From positions 1 to 48,653 of the forward strand of contig CAJQRC010000023.1 in NCBI GenBank assembly GCA_905480645.1: a DNA stretch of 48,653 bases, given 5' to 3'. Each line of letters begins with the position of its first letter. Positions within the stretch are counted from its first letter, which is position 1. The position numbers were made by a program, and so were the translations under genes. The stretch comes from an uncultured Tateyamaria sp. (GTDB lineage: Bacteria; Pseudomonadota; Alphaproteobacteria; Rhodobacterales; Rhodobacteraceae). Shown here one piece after another: positions 1 through 9,087 of this stretch. The notes beneath the pieces were generated by a model that saw only the letters and a list, made by a program, of their open reading frames with translations, did not search any database and was not told where the DNA came from.

Positions 1-86
1 GCGCGGATATCCATAGCACTTCCAATCTCAATTGGGAGACGTTCTGGTAATTAAGAGCGAGATGCAAGATGTGCTGAAAACCGTAA
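1..86. other. left-edge stretch without supported gene
   Basis: I see no gene I can support here. The plus-strand frame starting at base 1 is open for 17 codons and then stops at 52-54, so it could be the tail of a gene that begins outside the window, but the 17 residues match no family I recognise. The other plus frames stop early as well. The segment ends at the terminator of the HU gene. Confidence 0.3.
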
Positions 87-116
87 ATAAAAAAGGCTAC
101 CAGTTCAGGCAGCCTT
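87..116 (-). terminator. rho-independent terminator of the HU gene
   Basis: Read on the minus strand, a 9-bp stem (93-101 with 108-116, one G-T wobble) closes a 6-base loop and is followed by a T-rich run (complement of the A-rich bases 85-92). It lies 26 bases after the HU stop codon, which is the usual position and form for an intrinsic terminator. Confidence 0.8.
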
Positions 117-141
117 TAATTTTCTTACAATTTGCGAAGGC

Positions 142-429
142 TTAGCCGTTTACGCTGTCCTTAAGTGCCTTTGCAATCGTCATTTTGACAACTTTATCGG
201 CTGCTTTCTTAAACTGTTCGCCAGTGGCGGGGTTGCGGACCATCCGCTCAGGGCGTTCACGGCAGTAAATTTTGCCCACTCCCGGAAGTGTAACGGCACC
301 GCCACCGGATACTTCTTTAGTTATTAGGCCACACATTGCATCTAGTGCTGCGCCCGCAGATTTTTTATCACTACCCATTTCGTCGGCTAGTGCCGCTACG
401 AGTTGGGTCTTTGTCATTGGTTTTGCCAT
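142..429 (-). CDS. hup: HU family DNA-binding protein
   Basis: A 95-residue nucleoid protein of the HU/IHF family, which binds DNA as a dimer and bends it. The N-terminal helical part (MTKTQLVAAL...) and the beta-arm with the family's RNPATGE segment near residues 64-70 are intact. The ORF is open 13 codons further upstream, but I place the start at the ATG at 429: it follows a GGAG ribosome binding site by a few bases and gives MAKPMTKTQ, the N terminus usual for Rhodobacteraceae HU. It is monocistronic, with its own terminator downstream and about 130 bases of promoter region upstream containing a short palindrome. One Cys (near residue 32) and another in KIYCRERPE are compatible with the clade. 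Function is certain at family level; whether it is the only HU gene of the organism is unknown. Confidence 0.95.
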   Translation of the reverse strand: MAKPMTKTQLVAALADEMGSDKKSAGAALDAMCGLITKEVSGGGAVTLPGVGKIYCRERPERMVRNPATGEQFKKAADKVVKMTIAKALKDSVNG

Positions 430-487
430 TTTATGGTCTCCTTCGCCTGCCCACAATTTGGGCCTCATTTCATGTTTATAGCCTTAT

Positions 488-505
488 ATTGTGGAACCAC
501 ACAAT
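488..505. promoter_or_regulatory. palindrome in HU upstream region (possible operator)
   Basis: The sequence ATTGTGGAACCACACAAT contains the exact 12-base palindrome TGTGGAACCACA (490-501) and outer ATTGTG/CACAAT arms. It lies about 60-75 bases upstream of the HU ATG, where a regulator of HU could bind. No regulator is identified; palindromes of this length can occur by chance. Confidence 0.3.
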
Positions 506-558
506 GATTAGTGGAGAAAATTAGGTGAAATAATGCAATTTTAGGCTGTTTTTACCTT

Positions 559-2019
559 TTACAGGAAGGCTGTTTCATCAAATGAACGCAATTTCCGACT
601 ATGTATGCGTTCTAGCGGTATGGTTCGAATGTGCTCCATTGCTTGTATACCAATCATCAAGTGACGGGAAACCTGCGTTTTGTAGAAGTCTGAGGCCATT
701 CCAGGTAACTTCAATTCACCATGCAAAGGCTTATCTGAGACACACAAAAGTGTTCCATAGGGAATCCGGAACCGGTAGCCATTTGCTGCAATAGTCGCAC
801 TTTCCATATCAAGTGCGATTGCTCGCGACTGGCTAAGCCGCTGTATTGGACCGTGCTGGTCACGCAATTCCCAATTACGATCATCATAAGATGCTACCGT
901 GCCTGTTCTCATGATGCGTTTTAGCTCATAGCCTTTTAGCTTGGTCACATCTGCAACGGCTTGCTCAAGTGCGATCTGAATTTCTGCCAATGCAGGAATT
1001 GGTACCCAAGGCGGTAAATCATTGTCTAATACATGATCTTCGCGCAGATAGGCATGGCCAAGCACAAAATCCCCTAAAGCTTGAGAGTTGCGTAAACCGG
1101 CACAGTGTCCGACCATAAGCCAGGCATGAGGGCGCAGTACTGCAATGTGATCTGTTGCCGTTTTCGCATTGGAGGGGCCCACCCCGATGTTAACAAGTGT
1201 AATCCCGGATCCGTCCGCCCGTTTAAGATGATAGGTTGGCATTTGTGGCATCTGGCCAAAATCTTTTATTTTGCCATCACTTTTTGTGATGATTGAATTG
1301 CCAGTAGAAACAAACGCAGTGTAGCCAGTTTCAGAATTATTTAATTGCTTACGTGCGTAAAACTCAAATTCGGATACATAGAATTGGTAGTTGGTAAAAA
1401 GAATGTGGTTTTGGAAATGCTCCGGGTCTGTAGCTGTGTAATGTGCTAGCCTTGCCAAGGAATAATCTATTCTCTGGGCTGTAAAGGGTGCTAAGGGCTT
1501 CACCCCATCGATTGGTGCATAAGTGCCGTTAACAATGTCATCATTTGTTGTCGCCAAGTCTGGTACATCAAAAAAATCGCGCAACGCAAATTCCGCGGCT
1601 CCTTCTTGGGGCACTGTCATTTTTGAATTGTTGGCGACTGCGAAATGGACTGGCATGGGGGTTTGTGAATAGCCAATCTGAACAGGTTGATTGTGATTTG
1701 CGATTAGCAAATCAATTTGTTGGGTGAGATAATTCGCAAATAACTTTGGCCGCGTTACAGTTGTTGTATAGGTTCCAGGATTGGAAACATGACCAAAGCT
1801 GAGCCTTGTATCAACTTGCGCATAACTGGTGGTGACAATACGTACTTCGGGATAAAATGCTCGAATACGTTCACTGGGCGCACCTTCAACCATTGCAGTA
1901 TTAAAGTGGTTGTTCAGGAAATTAACGGCTTCATCATACAATTTCTGTAGCAGTGCGACTGCTTCTGTCGCACTCGTTATGTTTTGATGTGAGAGGTCTG
2001 CGGGTGTCAGAATTTTCAT
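559..2019 (-). CDS. amn: AMP nucleosidase
   Basis: Amn hydrolyses AMP to adenine and ribose 5-phosphate and so controls the adenylate pool. The protein has 486 residues, the usual length. The N-terminal third is the Amn-specific regulatory domain; the C-terminal part is a nucleoside phosphorylase fold, with GHCAGLRNS at 304-312, MESATIAANG starting at 405 and SDKPLHGE shortly after it. These are family-diagnostic motifs. The start ATG at 2019 overlaps the ade stop by four bases (ATGA), so the two genes are translationally coupled and cotranscribed, with ade first. Together they convert AMP to hypoxanthine. No clear terminator follows; a direct repeat AGGCTGTTT lies at the 3' end. I am confident of the assignment. 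Confidence 0.95.
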   Translation of the reverse strand: MKILTPADLSHQNITSATEAVALLQKLYDEAVNFLNNHFNTAMVEGAPSERIRAFYPEVRIVTTSYAQVDTRLSFGHVSNPGTYTTTVTRPKLFANYLTQQIDLLIANHNQPVQIGYSQTPMPVHFAVANNSKMTVPQEGAAEFALRDFFDVPDLATTNDDIVNGTYAPIDGVKPLAPFTAQRIDYSLARLAHYTATDPEHFQNHILFTNYQFYVSEFEFYARKQLNNSETGYTAFVSTGNSIITKSDGKIKDFGQMPQMPTYHLKRADGSGITLVNIGVGPSNAKTATDHIAVLRPHAWLMVGHCAGLRNSQALGDFVLGHAYLREDHVLDNDLPPWVPIPALAEIQIALEQAVADVTKLKGYELKRIMRTGTVASYDDRNWELRDQHGPIQRLSQSRAIALDMESATIAANGYRFRIPYGTLLCVSDKPLHGELKLPGMASDFYKTQVSRHLMIGIQAMEHIRTIPLERIHSRKLRSFDETAFL

Positions 2020-3830
2020 ATCTCTTGCTCTAACACAGGCACGAATTCAAAACTACGAGTATCAACAAGACCTAGATCCGAGATACGCAATTCTGGAATA
2101 ACAACAAGTGCCAAGAGTGAATGTTGCATGTAGGCATTGTTTAATGTGCAGCCGCAATCAGCCATGGCTTCCATCATTTTGTTTGCTTGTGTGGCAACGT
2201 CTTTTGCTGGCCTGTCCGACATTAAGCCTGCAATTGGTAATTCCACGAGCGCTATTTCAGTATTGTCTCTGAAAATCGTGATGCCCCCACCAACCTCTGC
2301 CAACCGGTTCGCAGCTAATGCCATTTGACTGCGATCAGTACCCACTACGATCATATGATGGCTGTCATGGGCGACCGTTGAGGCCATTGCCATTTTCCCT
2401 TTATAATTAAATCCGGTGATGAACGCATTGGTAACGCCGCCAGTTGCATTATGGCGCTCTACCAAGGCGACTTGGCAAGTATCCTCGGCAGCTTCGACAA
2501 TGTCGTTTAAGACAGGCAAGTCGCGTTTTAACGCTTTGGTTGGGGCTTGATTTTCTACTACACCAATTACGTTCGCAGTCACTCTATTGCAGTCCTTAGG
2601 AGCATAAATTTCGAAGTCGATTGCTTCTAGTATTTTTCTAACATGTACTGTCCTGCGTACTCTGTCAGGCCATTTTAGGTGTGGGCAATCCGCAGCCAGC
2701 TTACCTTCTAGCGCTACAGTTTTACCACGAGCGATTACACGTTCTATTGGTAGCGTCTTCAGGTCAGAGGTCAGGATCACATCAGCTCGTCTGCCAGGTG
2801 TAAGTGAGCCAATTTCACGCTCCAACCCAAAATGTGTGGCTGTGTTTATTGTTGCCATTTGCAAGGCGATTAGCGGATCACAGCCACAATCGATTGCATG
2901 GCGTATTACACGATTCATATGGCCTTCATGAACGAGTGTGCCAGAATGACAATCATCGGTGCAAAGGATCATATTGCGTGAATCCAATCCCTTTTGAGTA
3001 ATTGCTTTGATTTGTGTTTCGACATCATACCAGGCGCTGCCCAGCCTGATCATCGACCGCATACCCTGGCGCATACGGGCGATTGCATCTACCTCAAACA
3101 CGCCTTCGTGATCATCTGCTGGGCCACCTGCCAGATAGGCTGCAAAATTGGGTCCTAAATCAGGTGATGCATAGTGCCCGCCTACAGTTTTGCCAGCGTC
3201 TTGGGTTGCCGCAATCTCTGCCAACATCTGTGAATCGCCTGCAATCACACCCGGGAAATTCATCATTTCACCGAGACCAATAATACCTGGCCATGTCATT
3301 GCTTCAGCTACATCTTCCGCACTAATCTCGTATCCAGTTGTTTCCATACCAGGGGCCGAAGGTGCGCAGGAGGGCATTTGTGTCCAAATATTGACGGGCT
3401 GCATTAGCGCCTCATCATGCATAAAACGAACGCCTTCGAGACCAAGTACATTTGCAATCTCGTGAGGATCAGTGAACATGGTTGTAGTTCCATGCGGAAT
3501 AACCGCAGCAGAAAATTCTGCTGGTGTCAGCATACCTGACTCGATGTGCATATGTCCGTCACACAGGCCGGGGATCATATAGCGTTCATTGGCTTCAATG
3601 ATTTCGGTTTTAGGGCCTGTACAATAACTCGCATCGGGCACAACACATGCGATCCGGCCATGTTTAATGGCAATACTGTATTCTGGCAGAGCTTCGCGTG
3701 TATGCACATTCACCCAAATACCGCCTCGGATGACAGTATCAGCGGGTGCTCGGCCTGCTGCAACGTTAATTAAATCTGCTGCAGAAGTAGCCCATGAAGG
3801 AAAAAGTGTTGGGGCAGTGTCATATTTCAT
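2016..3830 (-). CDS. ade: adenine deaminase
   Basis: Deaminates adenine to hypoxanthine and ammonia (amidohydrolase superfamily, metal dependent). About 604 residues, typical for bacterial Ade. The metal-binding motif GHMHIES is near residue 90, and further amidohydrolase signatures follow (the DPHEIANVLG segment, GHYASPDL, CTDDCHSGTLVHEGHMN, and GRRADVI). The C-terminal Ade domain is complete. The reading frame is open back to a TTG at 3845, but the ATG at 3830 (MKYDTAPTLF) with a short AGG upstream is the more likely start; the ribosome binding site is weak, so this is not certain. Its product adenine deaminase acts on the product of the downstream, overlapping amn. A divergent aldolase-like gene starts about 160 bases away, so the short intergenic region probably carries both promoters. 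Confidence 0.94.
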   Translation of the reverse strand: MKYDTAPTLFPSWATSAADLINVAAGRAPADTVIRGGIWVNVHTREALPEYSIAIKHGRIACVVPDASYCTGPKTEIIEANERYMIPGLCDGHMHIESGMLTPAEFSAAVIPHGTTTMFTDPHEIANVLGLEGVRFMHDEALMQPVNIWTQMPSCAPSAPGMETTGYEISAEDVAEAMTWPGIIGLGEMMNFPGVIAGDSQMLAEIAATQDAGKTVGGHYASPDLGPNFAAYLAGGPADDHEGVFEVDAIARMRQGMRSMIRLGSAWYDVETQIKAITQKGLDSRNMILCTDDCHSGTLVHEGHMNRVIRHAIDCGCDPLIALQMATINTATHFGLEREIGSLTPGRRADVILTSDLKTLPIERVIARGKTVALEGKLAADCPHLKWPDRVRRTVHVRKILEAIDFEIYAPKDCNRVTANVIGVVENQAPTKALKRDLPVLNDIVEAAEDTCQVALVERHNATGGVTNAFITGFNYKGKMAMASTVAHDSHHMIVVGTDRSQMALAANRLAEVGGGITIFRDNTEIALVELPIAGLMSDRPAKDVATQANKMMEAMADCGCTLNNAYMQHSLLALVVIPELRISDLGLVDTRSFEFVPVLEQEI

Positions 3831-3991
3831 AACCTGTTGGATCAAAATTCAACTGCAGACGCAAGAGGATGTCTATTTATCCAATTTAACTATTTTAACT
3901 TAATCGAAGACATTGTTGCTAAATATGTTTTTAAATTGGTAATATTAAAAAAATTTGGCACTGTTTATATGATTATTAGGAGGCTTTGGTC

Positions 3992-4747
3992 ATGAATGTT
4001 TCAGATATTCGTCCAAACATGGATCATTGGCAGGAACGTGTGGACCTTGCAGCGGCATTCCGCTGGACTGTGCGCCTCAATATGCACGAAGGTGTCGCTA
4101 ACCATTTTTCTTTTGCTATAAATGAAGATGGTACCAAGTTTCTTATGAACCCTAACCAAATGCACTTTTCCCGCATTAAGGCGTCAGATCTTATTATTGT
4201 TGATGCCAATGACCCAGCCAGCATGGAGGGGCCGGACGCACCGGATCCAACGGCTTGGGGATTGCATGTTGGGATGCACCGTTTTTGCAGACATGCGCGC
4301 TGCGCGATGCATGTTCACTCTTCCTACGCTACGGCTTTAGCGGCAATGGCCGACAGCCGGTTACCGCCAGTGGATCAGAACGGATGCATGTTTTTTAATC
4401 GGGTTGTAATTGATGAAAGCTATGGTGGCTTGGCCTTTGAAGAAGAAGGCGAGCGCTGTGCTAAGATGTTCGATGACCCGCGCAAAAAAGTTATGGTGAT
4501 GGGTAATCATGGTATCATGGTACTTGGAGATACCGTGGCTAATACCTTCAATAGAATGTTTTATTTTGAGCGTGCTTGTCAAACTTATCTATTGGCTTTG
4601 CAGACAGGAAAGCCGTTGAGGATAATCCCTGATGACGTGGCAGAAAAGACAGCGCAAGAAATTGAAGACTACCCGGAACAGGATGAGCGACACTTGTCTG
4701 AACTTAAAGCAATCCTTGATGAGGAGAATTCCAATTATGCAAATTGA
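3992..4747 (+). CDS. class II aldolase/adducin family protein
   Basis: A 251-residue member of the class II aldolase/adducin family (fuculose-phosphate aldolase type), zinc-dependent enzymes that cleave or form carbon-carbon bonds on sugar phosphates or related hydroxy acids. The zinc ligands are visible in MHVHSSYATALA and in MGNHGIMVLG, which give the HxH plus distal His pattern. The ORF is open from a TTG at 3986, but the ATG at 3992 follows a strong TTAGGAGG site by eight bases and is preferred. The true substrate cannot be read from sequence; many alphaproteobacterial members are annotated only at family level. It is divergent from ade-amn, which may point to nucleotide-sugar or ribose catabolism, but that is inference from position only. 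Confidence 0.85.
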   Translation: MNVSDIRPNMDHWQERVDLAAAFRWTVRLNMHEGVANHFSFAINEDGTKFLMNPNQMHFSRIKASDLIIVDANDPASMEGPDAPDPTAWGLHVGMHRFCRHARCAMHVHSSYATALAAMADSRLPPVDQNGCMFFNRVVIDESYGGLAFEEEGERCAKMFDDPRKKVMVMGNHGIMVLGDTVANTFNRMFYFERACQTYLLALQTGKPLRIIPDDVAEKTAQEIEDYPEQDERHLSELKAILDEENSNYAN

Positions 4748-4858
4748 TATTGATTTTTAAAGTGTGTTTCTGGCTTAGGAAAACTGACTCGGGATATTAG
4801 TTAAGCCACAAGGTTACAGTGTCACAACCGCACTTAATGAATTTTAACTCTAGAAAAT

Positions 4859-4876
4859 AGATTAAAGAATTTTAAT
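4859..4876. terminator. AT-rich inverted repeat between convergent genes (weak terminator candidate)
   Basis: GATTAAAGAATTTTAATC forms an inverted repeat exactly between the converging aldolase and methyltransferase genes, next to the methyltransferase stop. It could act as a bidirectional terminator, but the stem is made of A-T pairs and the flanking T run is short, so support is weak. Confidence 0.3.
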
Positions 4877-5502
4877 CAACTTTTACGAAACGCCAGTATG
4901 AGTGCTGTATCCTTAGCATGTGCCTGAGTAGCGTCTGGCGCATAAATTGGAACTTCAACTGTAGAGAAATCAGATATACTGGTAACGAGGTCTGTCATTT
5001 TAGTGGAGAATCCAGCAGTCTGATAATGTTTGGCATTGACCGAAAATACAATCCAGCCGTTTGGACGGACAGCATGTAAAATTGTATCGATACCATTAGG
5101 CCCCACGTGACCCATTGTAAAAGTTCCCGCACTGACGGCCCCTTGATAAGTATCTTCATTGACTTCCAGTCCTTTTACGACATCACCAGTAAAAAGGTTC
5201 CTGTAGATGTTTTTTTCACAAGCGATCGCGAGCATCTCTGCTGAGATATCGGTGCCGTCAACGGGTTCAATGCCCCTTGCCCGTAATGCTTCTCCACATA
5301 ATCCAGTGCCTGCTCCAATATCTAACACCGGCCCAAACCCACCCATGATTGTAAACTGTCGCACCACATGTTCGTGTAAGATGTAGCCGCTTTGTTGTAC
5401 AAAACCTTCGTCATATGTTTTTGCCCATGCAGCATAGAGTTTGCGGGAATCATCAGGTGTTTCTAATGCATAAGCGCTTTTGAGGTCGGGTTCATTTTGC
5501 AT
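4876..5502 (-). CDS. class I SAM-dependent methyltransferase
   Basis: A roughly 208-residue protein with a class I SAM-binding Rossmann fold. The glycine-rich motif I is VLDIGAGTGLCGEALRARG near residues 60-78, followed by an acidic residue at the end of strand 2 (PVDGTDIS) and a Gly-rich segment GTFTMGHVGP. The N-terminal YAAWAKTYDEGF segment resembles methyltransferases of the UbiE/WBSCR27-like type. The substrate cannot be told. The frame also has a GTG two codons upstream (5508); neither start has a strong ribosome binding site, so the ATG at 5502 is a choice of convenience. It converges on the aldolase gene and diverges from the SDR gene. Confidence 0.8.
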   Translation of the reverse strand: MQNEPDLKSAYALETPDDSRKLYAAWAKTYDEGFVQQSGYILHEHVVRQFTIMGGFGPVLDIGAGTGLCGEALRARGIEPVDGTDISAEMLAIACEKNIYRNLFTGDVVKGLEVNEDTYQGAVSAGTFTMGHVGPNGIDTILHAVRPNGWIVFSVNAKHYQTAGFSTKMTDLVTSISDFSTVEVPIYAPDATQAHAKDTALILAFRKS

Positions 5503-5579
5503 ATTCACAGTAAGCGGCTATGTAGATATTTTTGCAAGGGGGTCTTGCCTCGTTGCAACGTAAGCGCCAATTGTGGAAC

Positions 5580-6446
5580 ATGAAAAAAACTCTTCTTTCT
5601 TTTGGTCACGGTTATTCTGCGCAATGGCTCGCTAAGCTTTTATTGCCGCAAGGCTGGCACATCATTGGTACAACGCGAAGTGCAACCCAAGCACAAAATT
5701 TGGCTGATCAGGGGATTGAACCGTTGATTTTTCCAGGTGGTGATGTGTCAGGAGTTTTGGAGTATGCAAGTCATTTATTGGTCTCGGTCGGACCAACCCT
5801 GGAGGGTGATCCGGTTCTTAAAGAGGTTGGTGACTTGATCCGAAAGTATTCTGCTAATTATGAATGGGTGGGCTATCTTTCAACAACGGGCGTTTATGGC
5901 GATTATCAAGGCAAATGGATAGATGAGGATACTCCCCTCAACCCATCTACGCAGCGAGGCCAATGGCGCAAGGGCGCTGAAACTGAATGGAGAGCAATCT
6001 CGAAACTTCCATTACATATTTTTCGATTGGCTGGAATTTATGGCCCAGGCCGTGGCCCTTTTGCCAAAGTTCGTGACGGTACCGTGCGTCGGATTATCAA
6101 ACCTGGCCAGGTTTTTTCGCGAACACATATTGAAGATATTGCTCAGGTTCTTGTGGCTTCTATTGAGCGGCCTGCGCCAGGTACAGTTTATAATGTTTGT
6201 GACAATAGTCCTGCTCCACCTGAGGATGTAATTGCCTATGCTGCTGAATTGCTTGGTTTGCCAGTTCCCCCGGCTATTCCCTTTGAAACAGCAGAGATGT
6301 CGCCGATGGCCCGCAGCTTTTATGCTGAAAACAAACGAATAAATAACGATCGAATTAAAACTGACCTAGGCGTGAAATTACGTTATCCCAGTTACAAAGA
6401 GGGTCTCTTAGCGTTGTTAAACGAAGACGTATCTCGAGATATATAA
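5580..6446 (+). CDS. NAD(P)-binding SDR/epimerase-like protein (atypical SDR)
   Basis: About 288 residues of extended-SDR/NAD-dependent epimerase fold (YeeZ-like). The cofactor-binding glycine motif is at the very N terminus (SFGHGYSAQWLAKLL). The STTGVYGDYQGKWIDEDTPL segment corresponds to the epimerase active-site region and FRLAGIYGPGRGP to the substrate-domain signature. The catalytic YxxxK tetrad is not seen in the expected place (GQWRKGAETEWR follows instead), so it may be a non-canonical enzyme or a regulator-like NAD(P) sensor. The ORF runs 16 codons further upstream, but MKKTLLSFGHGYS at 5580, preceded by GTGGAAC, is the natural N terminus. No operon partner on this strand. Confidence 0.8.
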   Translation: MKKTLLSFGHGYSAQWLAKLLLPQGWHIIGTTRSATQAQNLADQGIEPLIFPGGDVSGVLEYASHLLVSVGPTLEGDPVLKEVGDLIRKYSANYEWVGYLSTTGVYGDYQGKWIDEDTPLNPSTQRGQWRKGAETEWRAISKLPLHIFRLAGIYGPGRGPFAKVRDGTVRRIIKPGQVFSRTHIEDIAQVLVASIERPAPGTVYNVCDNSPAPPEDVIAYAAELLGLPVPPAIPFETAEMSPMARSFYAENKRINNDRIKTDLGVKLRYPSYKEGLLALLNEDVSRDI

Positions 6447-6463
6447 AGCACATATTTCCAAAA

Positions 6464-7111
6464 CTAGGAGCGAAATATACGGTCAAAGCCAATACGGACG
6501 ATGCCAAATACTGCAATTAAAGCAATGGCCATCCCCGCGTTAGCTGCATAAAATAAAATTCGTTCATCTAACTCCATTGAATTAAGAAACGGGTAAGGTA
6601 GGCCGCTGGTAACGCTTCCCACTGGCTCCATATTAAATTTTTGTACGAACAACTCTACCCAGATAACATAAGCAGTAATAATCATCAAAACTGGTAATAT
6701 TGCTCGCCAAACACGACGGTGTATTCGTCCGATAAAAACAGCATCGATTATCTGAAGAGCAGGGCCTAGGCCGTGAAGATAATATTCTCTATACCAAACA
6801 CTTGGGCCGTCACTATTTACCAAAGAGGGATCTGTAAAATACAGCTTCCAATACAGATAGACTACCATAACATTCAGAACTGATGCGCAGATGGCAGTGA
6901 TTTGATGAGAACGGATGGTACGGCTTCTACTCAGTGCCAGCATTCTATTGGATGAATAAAATGATAGGAATAAAGCCCAAATTGTCAGATAGCGAAACGG
7001 CCCACCAAATCCGTTCCAAGACCCCAAAAAGATTTCATAAATGCAAAAGCCTCCGGCAAGACCGTAAATGCACCAGCGGATAAAAAAGACATAATGGCTC
7101 TGAGTATTCAT
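6464..7111 (-). CDS. multi-pass membrane protein, Pr6Pr/FAR-17a-like
   Basis: A 215-residue hydrophobic protein with about six membrane segments. The features WNGFGGPFRYLTIWALFLSF near residues 31-50 and a conserved His in YYLHGLGPALQIIDAVF fit the Pr6Pr/FAR-17a/AIG1-like group of integral membrane proteins, members of which are lipid hydrolases in eukaryotes. In bacteria the role is undefined. It lies 38 bases downstream of dxs on the same strand and probably belongs to the same transcript. The family call is from pattern recognition and should be treated as moderate. Confidence 0.55.
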   Translation of the reverse strand: MNTQSHYVFFIRWCIYGLAGGFCIYEIFLGSWNGFGGPFRYLTIWALFLSFYSSNRMLALSRSRTIRSHQITAICASVLNVMVVYLYWKLYFTDPSLVNSDGPSVWYREYYLHGLGPALQIIDAVFIGRIHRRVWRAILPVLMIITAYVIWVELFVQKFNMEPVGSVTSGLPYPFLNSMELDERILFYAANAGMAIALIAVFGIVRIGFDRIFRS

Positions 7112-7149
7112 GGAGTTATTTAAACATCTGCATGCTTGTAAATCATATT

Positions 7150-9078
7150 TTATGCTCGCGCTTCACCAAGGATTGTAATTCCTAGGACATCGAGAACTTT
7201 TGCCTCTATCTGTTCTGCATTCATGCCCGCAACTGCGTACATGTCAGCAGGACTTGCCTGATCGATGAAGATATCAGGTAACACCATAGAGCGATATTTT
7301 AGCCCAGTATCAAAAATACCTTCTTCAGCGAGAAGCTGTGCGACATGGCTGCCGAAGCCACCAATTGCGCCCTCTTCGATGGTAATTAAGGTCTCGTGGT
7401 TTTTTGCAAGACCAATGATCATGTCTCGATCAAGTGGCTTGGCAAAGCGCGCATCTGCGATTGTGGGTATGATCCCTTTTGAGCGCAAGTTTTCGGCAGC
7501 TTTCTCGACCTCAAAAAGACGCGTTCCAAAGCTTAGAAGGGCAACGCCTGCACCTTCAGCGATCATTCGCCCTTTACCGATTTCAAGTGGGCTCCCTCGT
7601 GTTGGCATATCAACGCCTGTGCCTTCACCACGTGGAAAGCGGAAAGCGATTGGGCCTTCATTATGGGCGGCTGCGGTAGCAACCATATGGGTAAGCTCTG
7701 CCTCATCTGCTGCGGCCATCACCACAAAACCAGGTAGATTGGTGAGATAGGCAATGTCAAATGCGCCTGCATGGGTCGCCCCATCAGCGCCAACTAATCC
7801 AGCCCGATCGATTGCAAAGCGCACTGGCAGGCGCTGAATCGCAACATCATGCACGACCTGATCGTAGCCACGCTGTAAGAAAGTTGAATACATGGTGCAA
7901 AAAGGTTTCATCCCGCCGGCGGCAAGAGCTGCTGAGAATGTTACTCCGTGCTGTTCGGCAATGCCAACGTCGAAACATCGACTAGGGTAACGTTCAGAAA
8001 AAAGATTTAACCCTGTGCCATCTGGCATTGCAGCAGTTACGGCACAAATCTTATCGTCTTCTTGTGCTTCTTTTATTAGATTTTGAGCAAAAACATTTGT
8101 GTAGCTTGGGGCATTAGATGGTGTTTTGTGCTGTTGGCCCGTTACCACGTCAAATTTGGCCGTAGCGTGACCTTTGTCATGTGCTGTTTCGGCAGGGGCA
8201 TATCCCTTTCCCTTTTTGGTCAGAACATGGATTAATATAGGACCGTCTGCGCGGTCTTTGACCGTCCGCAGGACTGGAAGAAGTTGGTTCAAATCATGGC
8301 CATCGATAGGCCCAAGGTAGCTGAAGCCCAATTCTTCAAACAAGGTACCACCCACTGCCATGCCTTTGAGCATGTCTTTTGCACGCTTTGCCCCTTCACG
8401 AAATGGTTCAGGCAGAAGGCTAACAGCTCCCTTGGCTGCGGCTTTGAATTCCTGAAATGGTGCTTCGGCGTAGAGCCGTGACAAATAAGAGGACATCGCG
8501 CCAACGGGTGGTGCGATCGACATTTCGTTATCATTTAGTATTACAATCATTCGTTTCTTTAAATGGCCGGCATTGTTTAAGGCTTCAAAGGCCATGCCTG
8601 CACTCATTGAACCATCTCCAATTACCGCAATTGCGTCGCCTAGACCTTCAGGGGTGATGCCTCCTAAGTCTCGGGCAACTGCAAAGCCAAGGGCAGCGCT
8701 GATCGATGTTGAAGAATGCGCCGCACCAAAAGGGTCATAAGGGGATTCAGAACGTTTAGTAAAACCGCTGAGCCCGTCTTTTTGGCGCAGAGACCGAATA
8801 CGATTACGCCGTTCGGTCAGAATTTTATGGGGATAGCATTGATGTCCAACGTCCCAGACAATTTTATCACGTGGTGTATCAAAAACAGCATGTAATGCTA
8901 CTGTTAGCTCAATGACGCCCAGTCCTGCGCCTAAATGCCCGCCAGTGACGGAAACGGCTGATATCGTCTCAGACCTCAATTCATTAGCGAGTTGTCGCAA
9001 TTGAACATCCGAGAGCCGTTTGAGATCAGATGGGCGTATAATGGTGTCAAGCAGTGGTGTATTGAGATGGTCAGACAT
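7150..9078 (-). CDS. dxs: 1-deoxy-D-xylulose-5-phosphate synthase
   Basis: Condenses pyruvate and glyceraldehyde 3-phosphate, the first and flux-setting step of the MEP isoprenoid pathway, using thiamine diphosphate. 642 residues, the family length. Visible features are the active-site His in [10 protein letters not shown] (48), [10 protein letters not shown] (76-85), the TPP/Mg motif GDGSMSAGM (154-162) with its conserved asparagine in [13 protein letters not shown], the transketolase central-domain segment [15 protein letters not shown], and [13 protein letters not shown] near the C terminus. It starts nine bases after the ispA stop, and so is cotranscribed with ispA and xseB, the common proteobacterial arrangement. 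The enzyme needs thiamine diphosphate, and a thiamine importer is encoded 7 kb away. Confidence 0.97.
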   Translation of the reverse strand: MSDHLNTPLLDTIIRPSDLKRLSDVQLRQLANELRSETISAVSVTGGHLGAGLGVIELTVALHAVFDTPRDKIVWDVGHQCYPHKILTERRNRIRSLRQKDGLSGFTKRSESPYDPFGAAHSSTSISAALGFAVARDLGGITPEGLGDAIAVIGDGSMSAGMAFEALNNAGHLKKRMIVILNDNEMSIAPPVGAMSSYLSRLYAEAPFQEFKAAAKGAVSLLPEPFREGAKRAKDMLKGMAVGGTLFEELGFSYLGPIDGHDLNQLLPVLRTVKDRADGPILIHVLTKKGKGYAPAETAHDKGHATAKFDVVTGQQHKTPSNAPSYTNVFAQNLIKEAQEDDKICAVTAAMPDGTGLNLFSERYPSRCFDVGIAEQHGVTFSAALAAGGMKPFCTMYSTFLQRGYDQVVHDVAIQRLPVRFAIDRAGLVGADGATHAGAFDIAYLTNLPGFVVMAAADEAELTHMVATAAAHNEGPIAFRFPRGEGTGVDMPTRGSPLEIGKGRMIAEGAGVALLSFGTRLFEVEKAAENLRSKGIIPTIADARFAKPLDRDMIIGLAKNHETLITIEEGAIGGFGSHVAQLLAEEGIFDTGLKYRSMVLPDIFIDQASPADMYAVAGMNAEQIEAKVLDVLGITILGEARA

Positions 9079-9087
9079 GATAGTCTT

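Noticed and set aside
272-481. Open frames on the strand opposite to HU
   Set aside because: They are mirror-image shadows of a clear HU gene with no ribosome binding sites.
541-580. Terminator after amn
   Set aside because: The repeats of AGGCTGTTT are direct, not inverted, so no stem forms.
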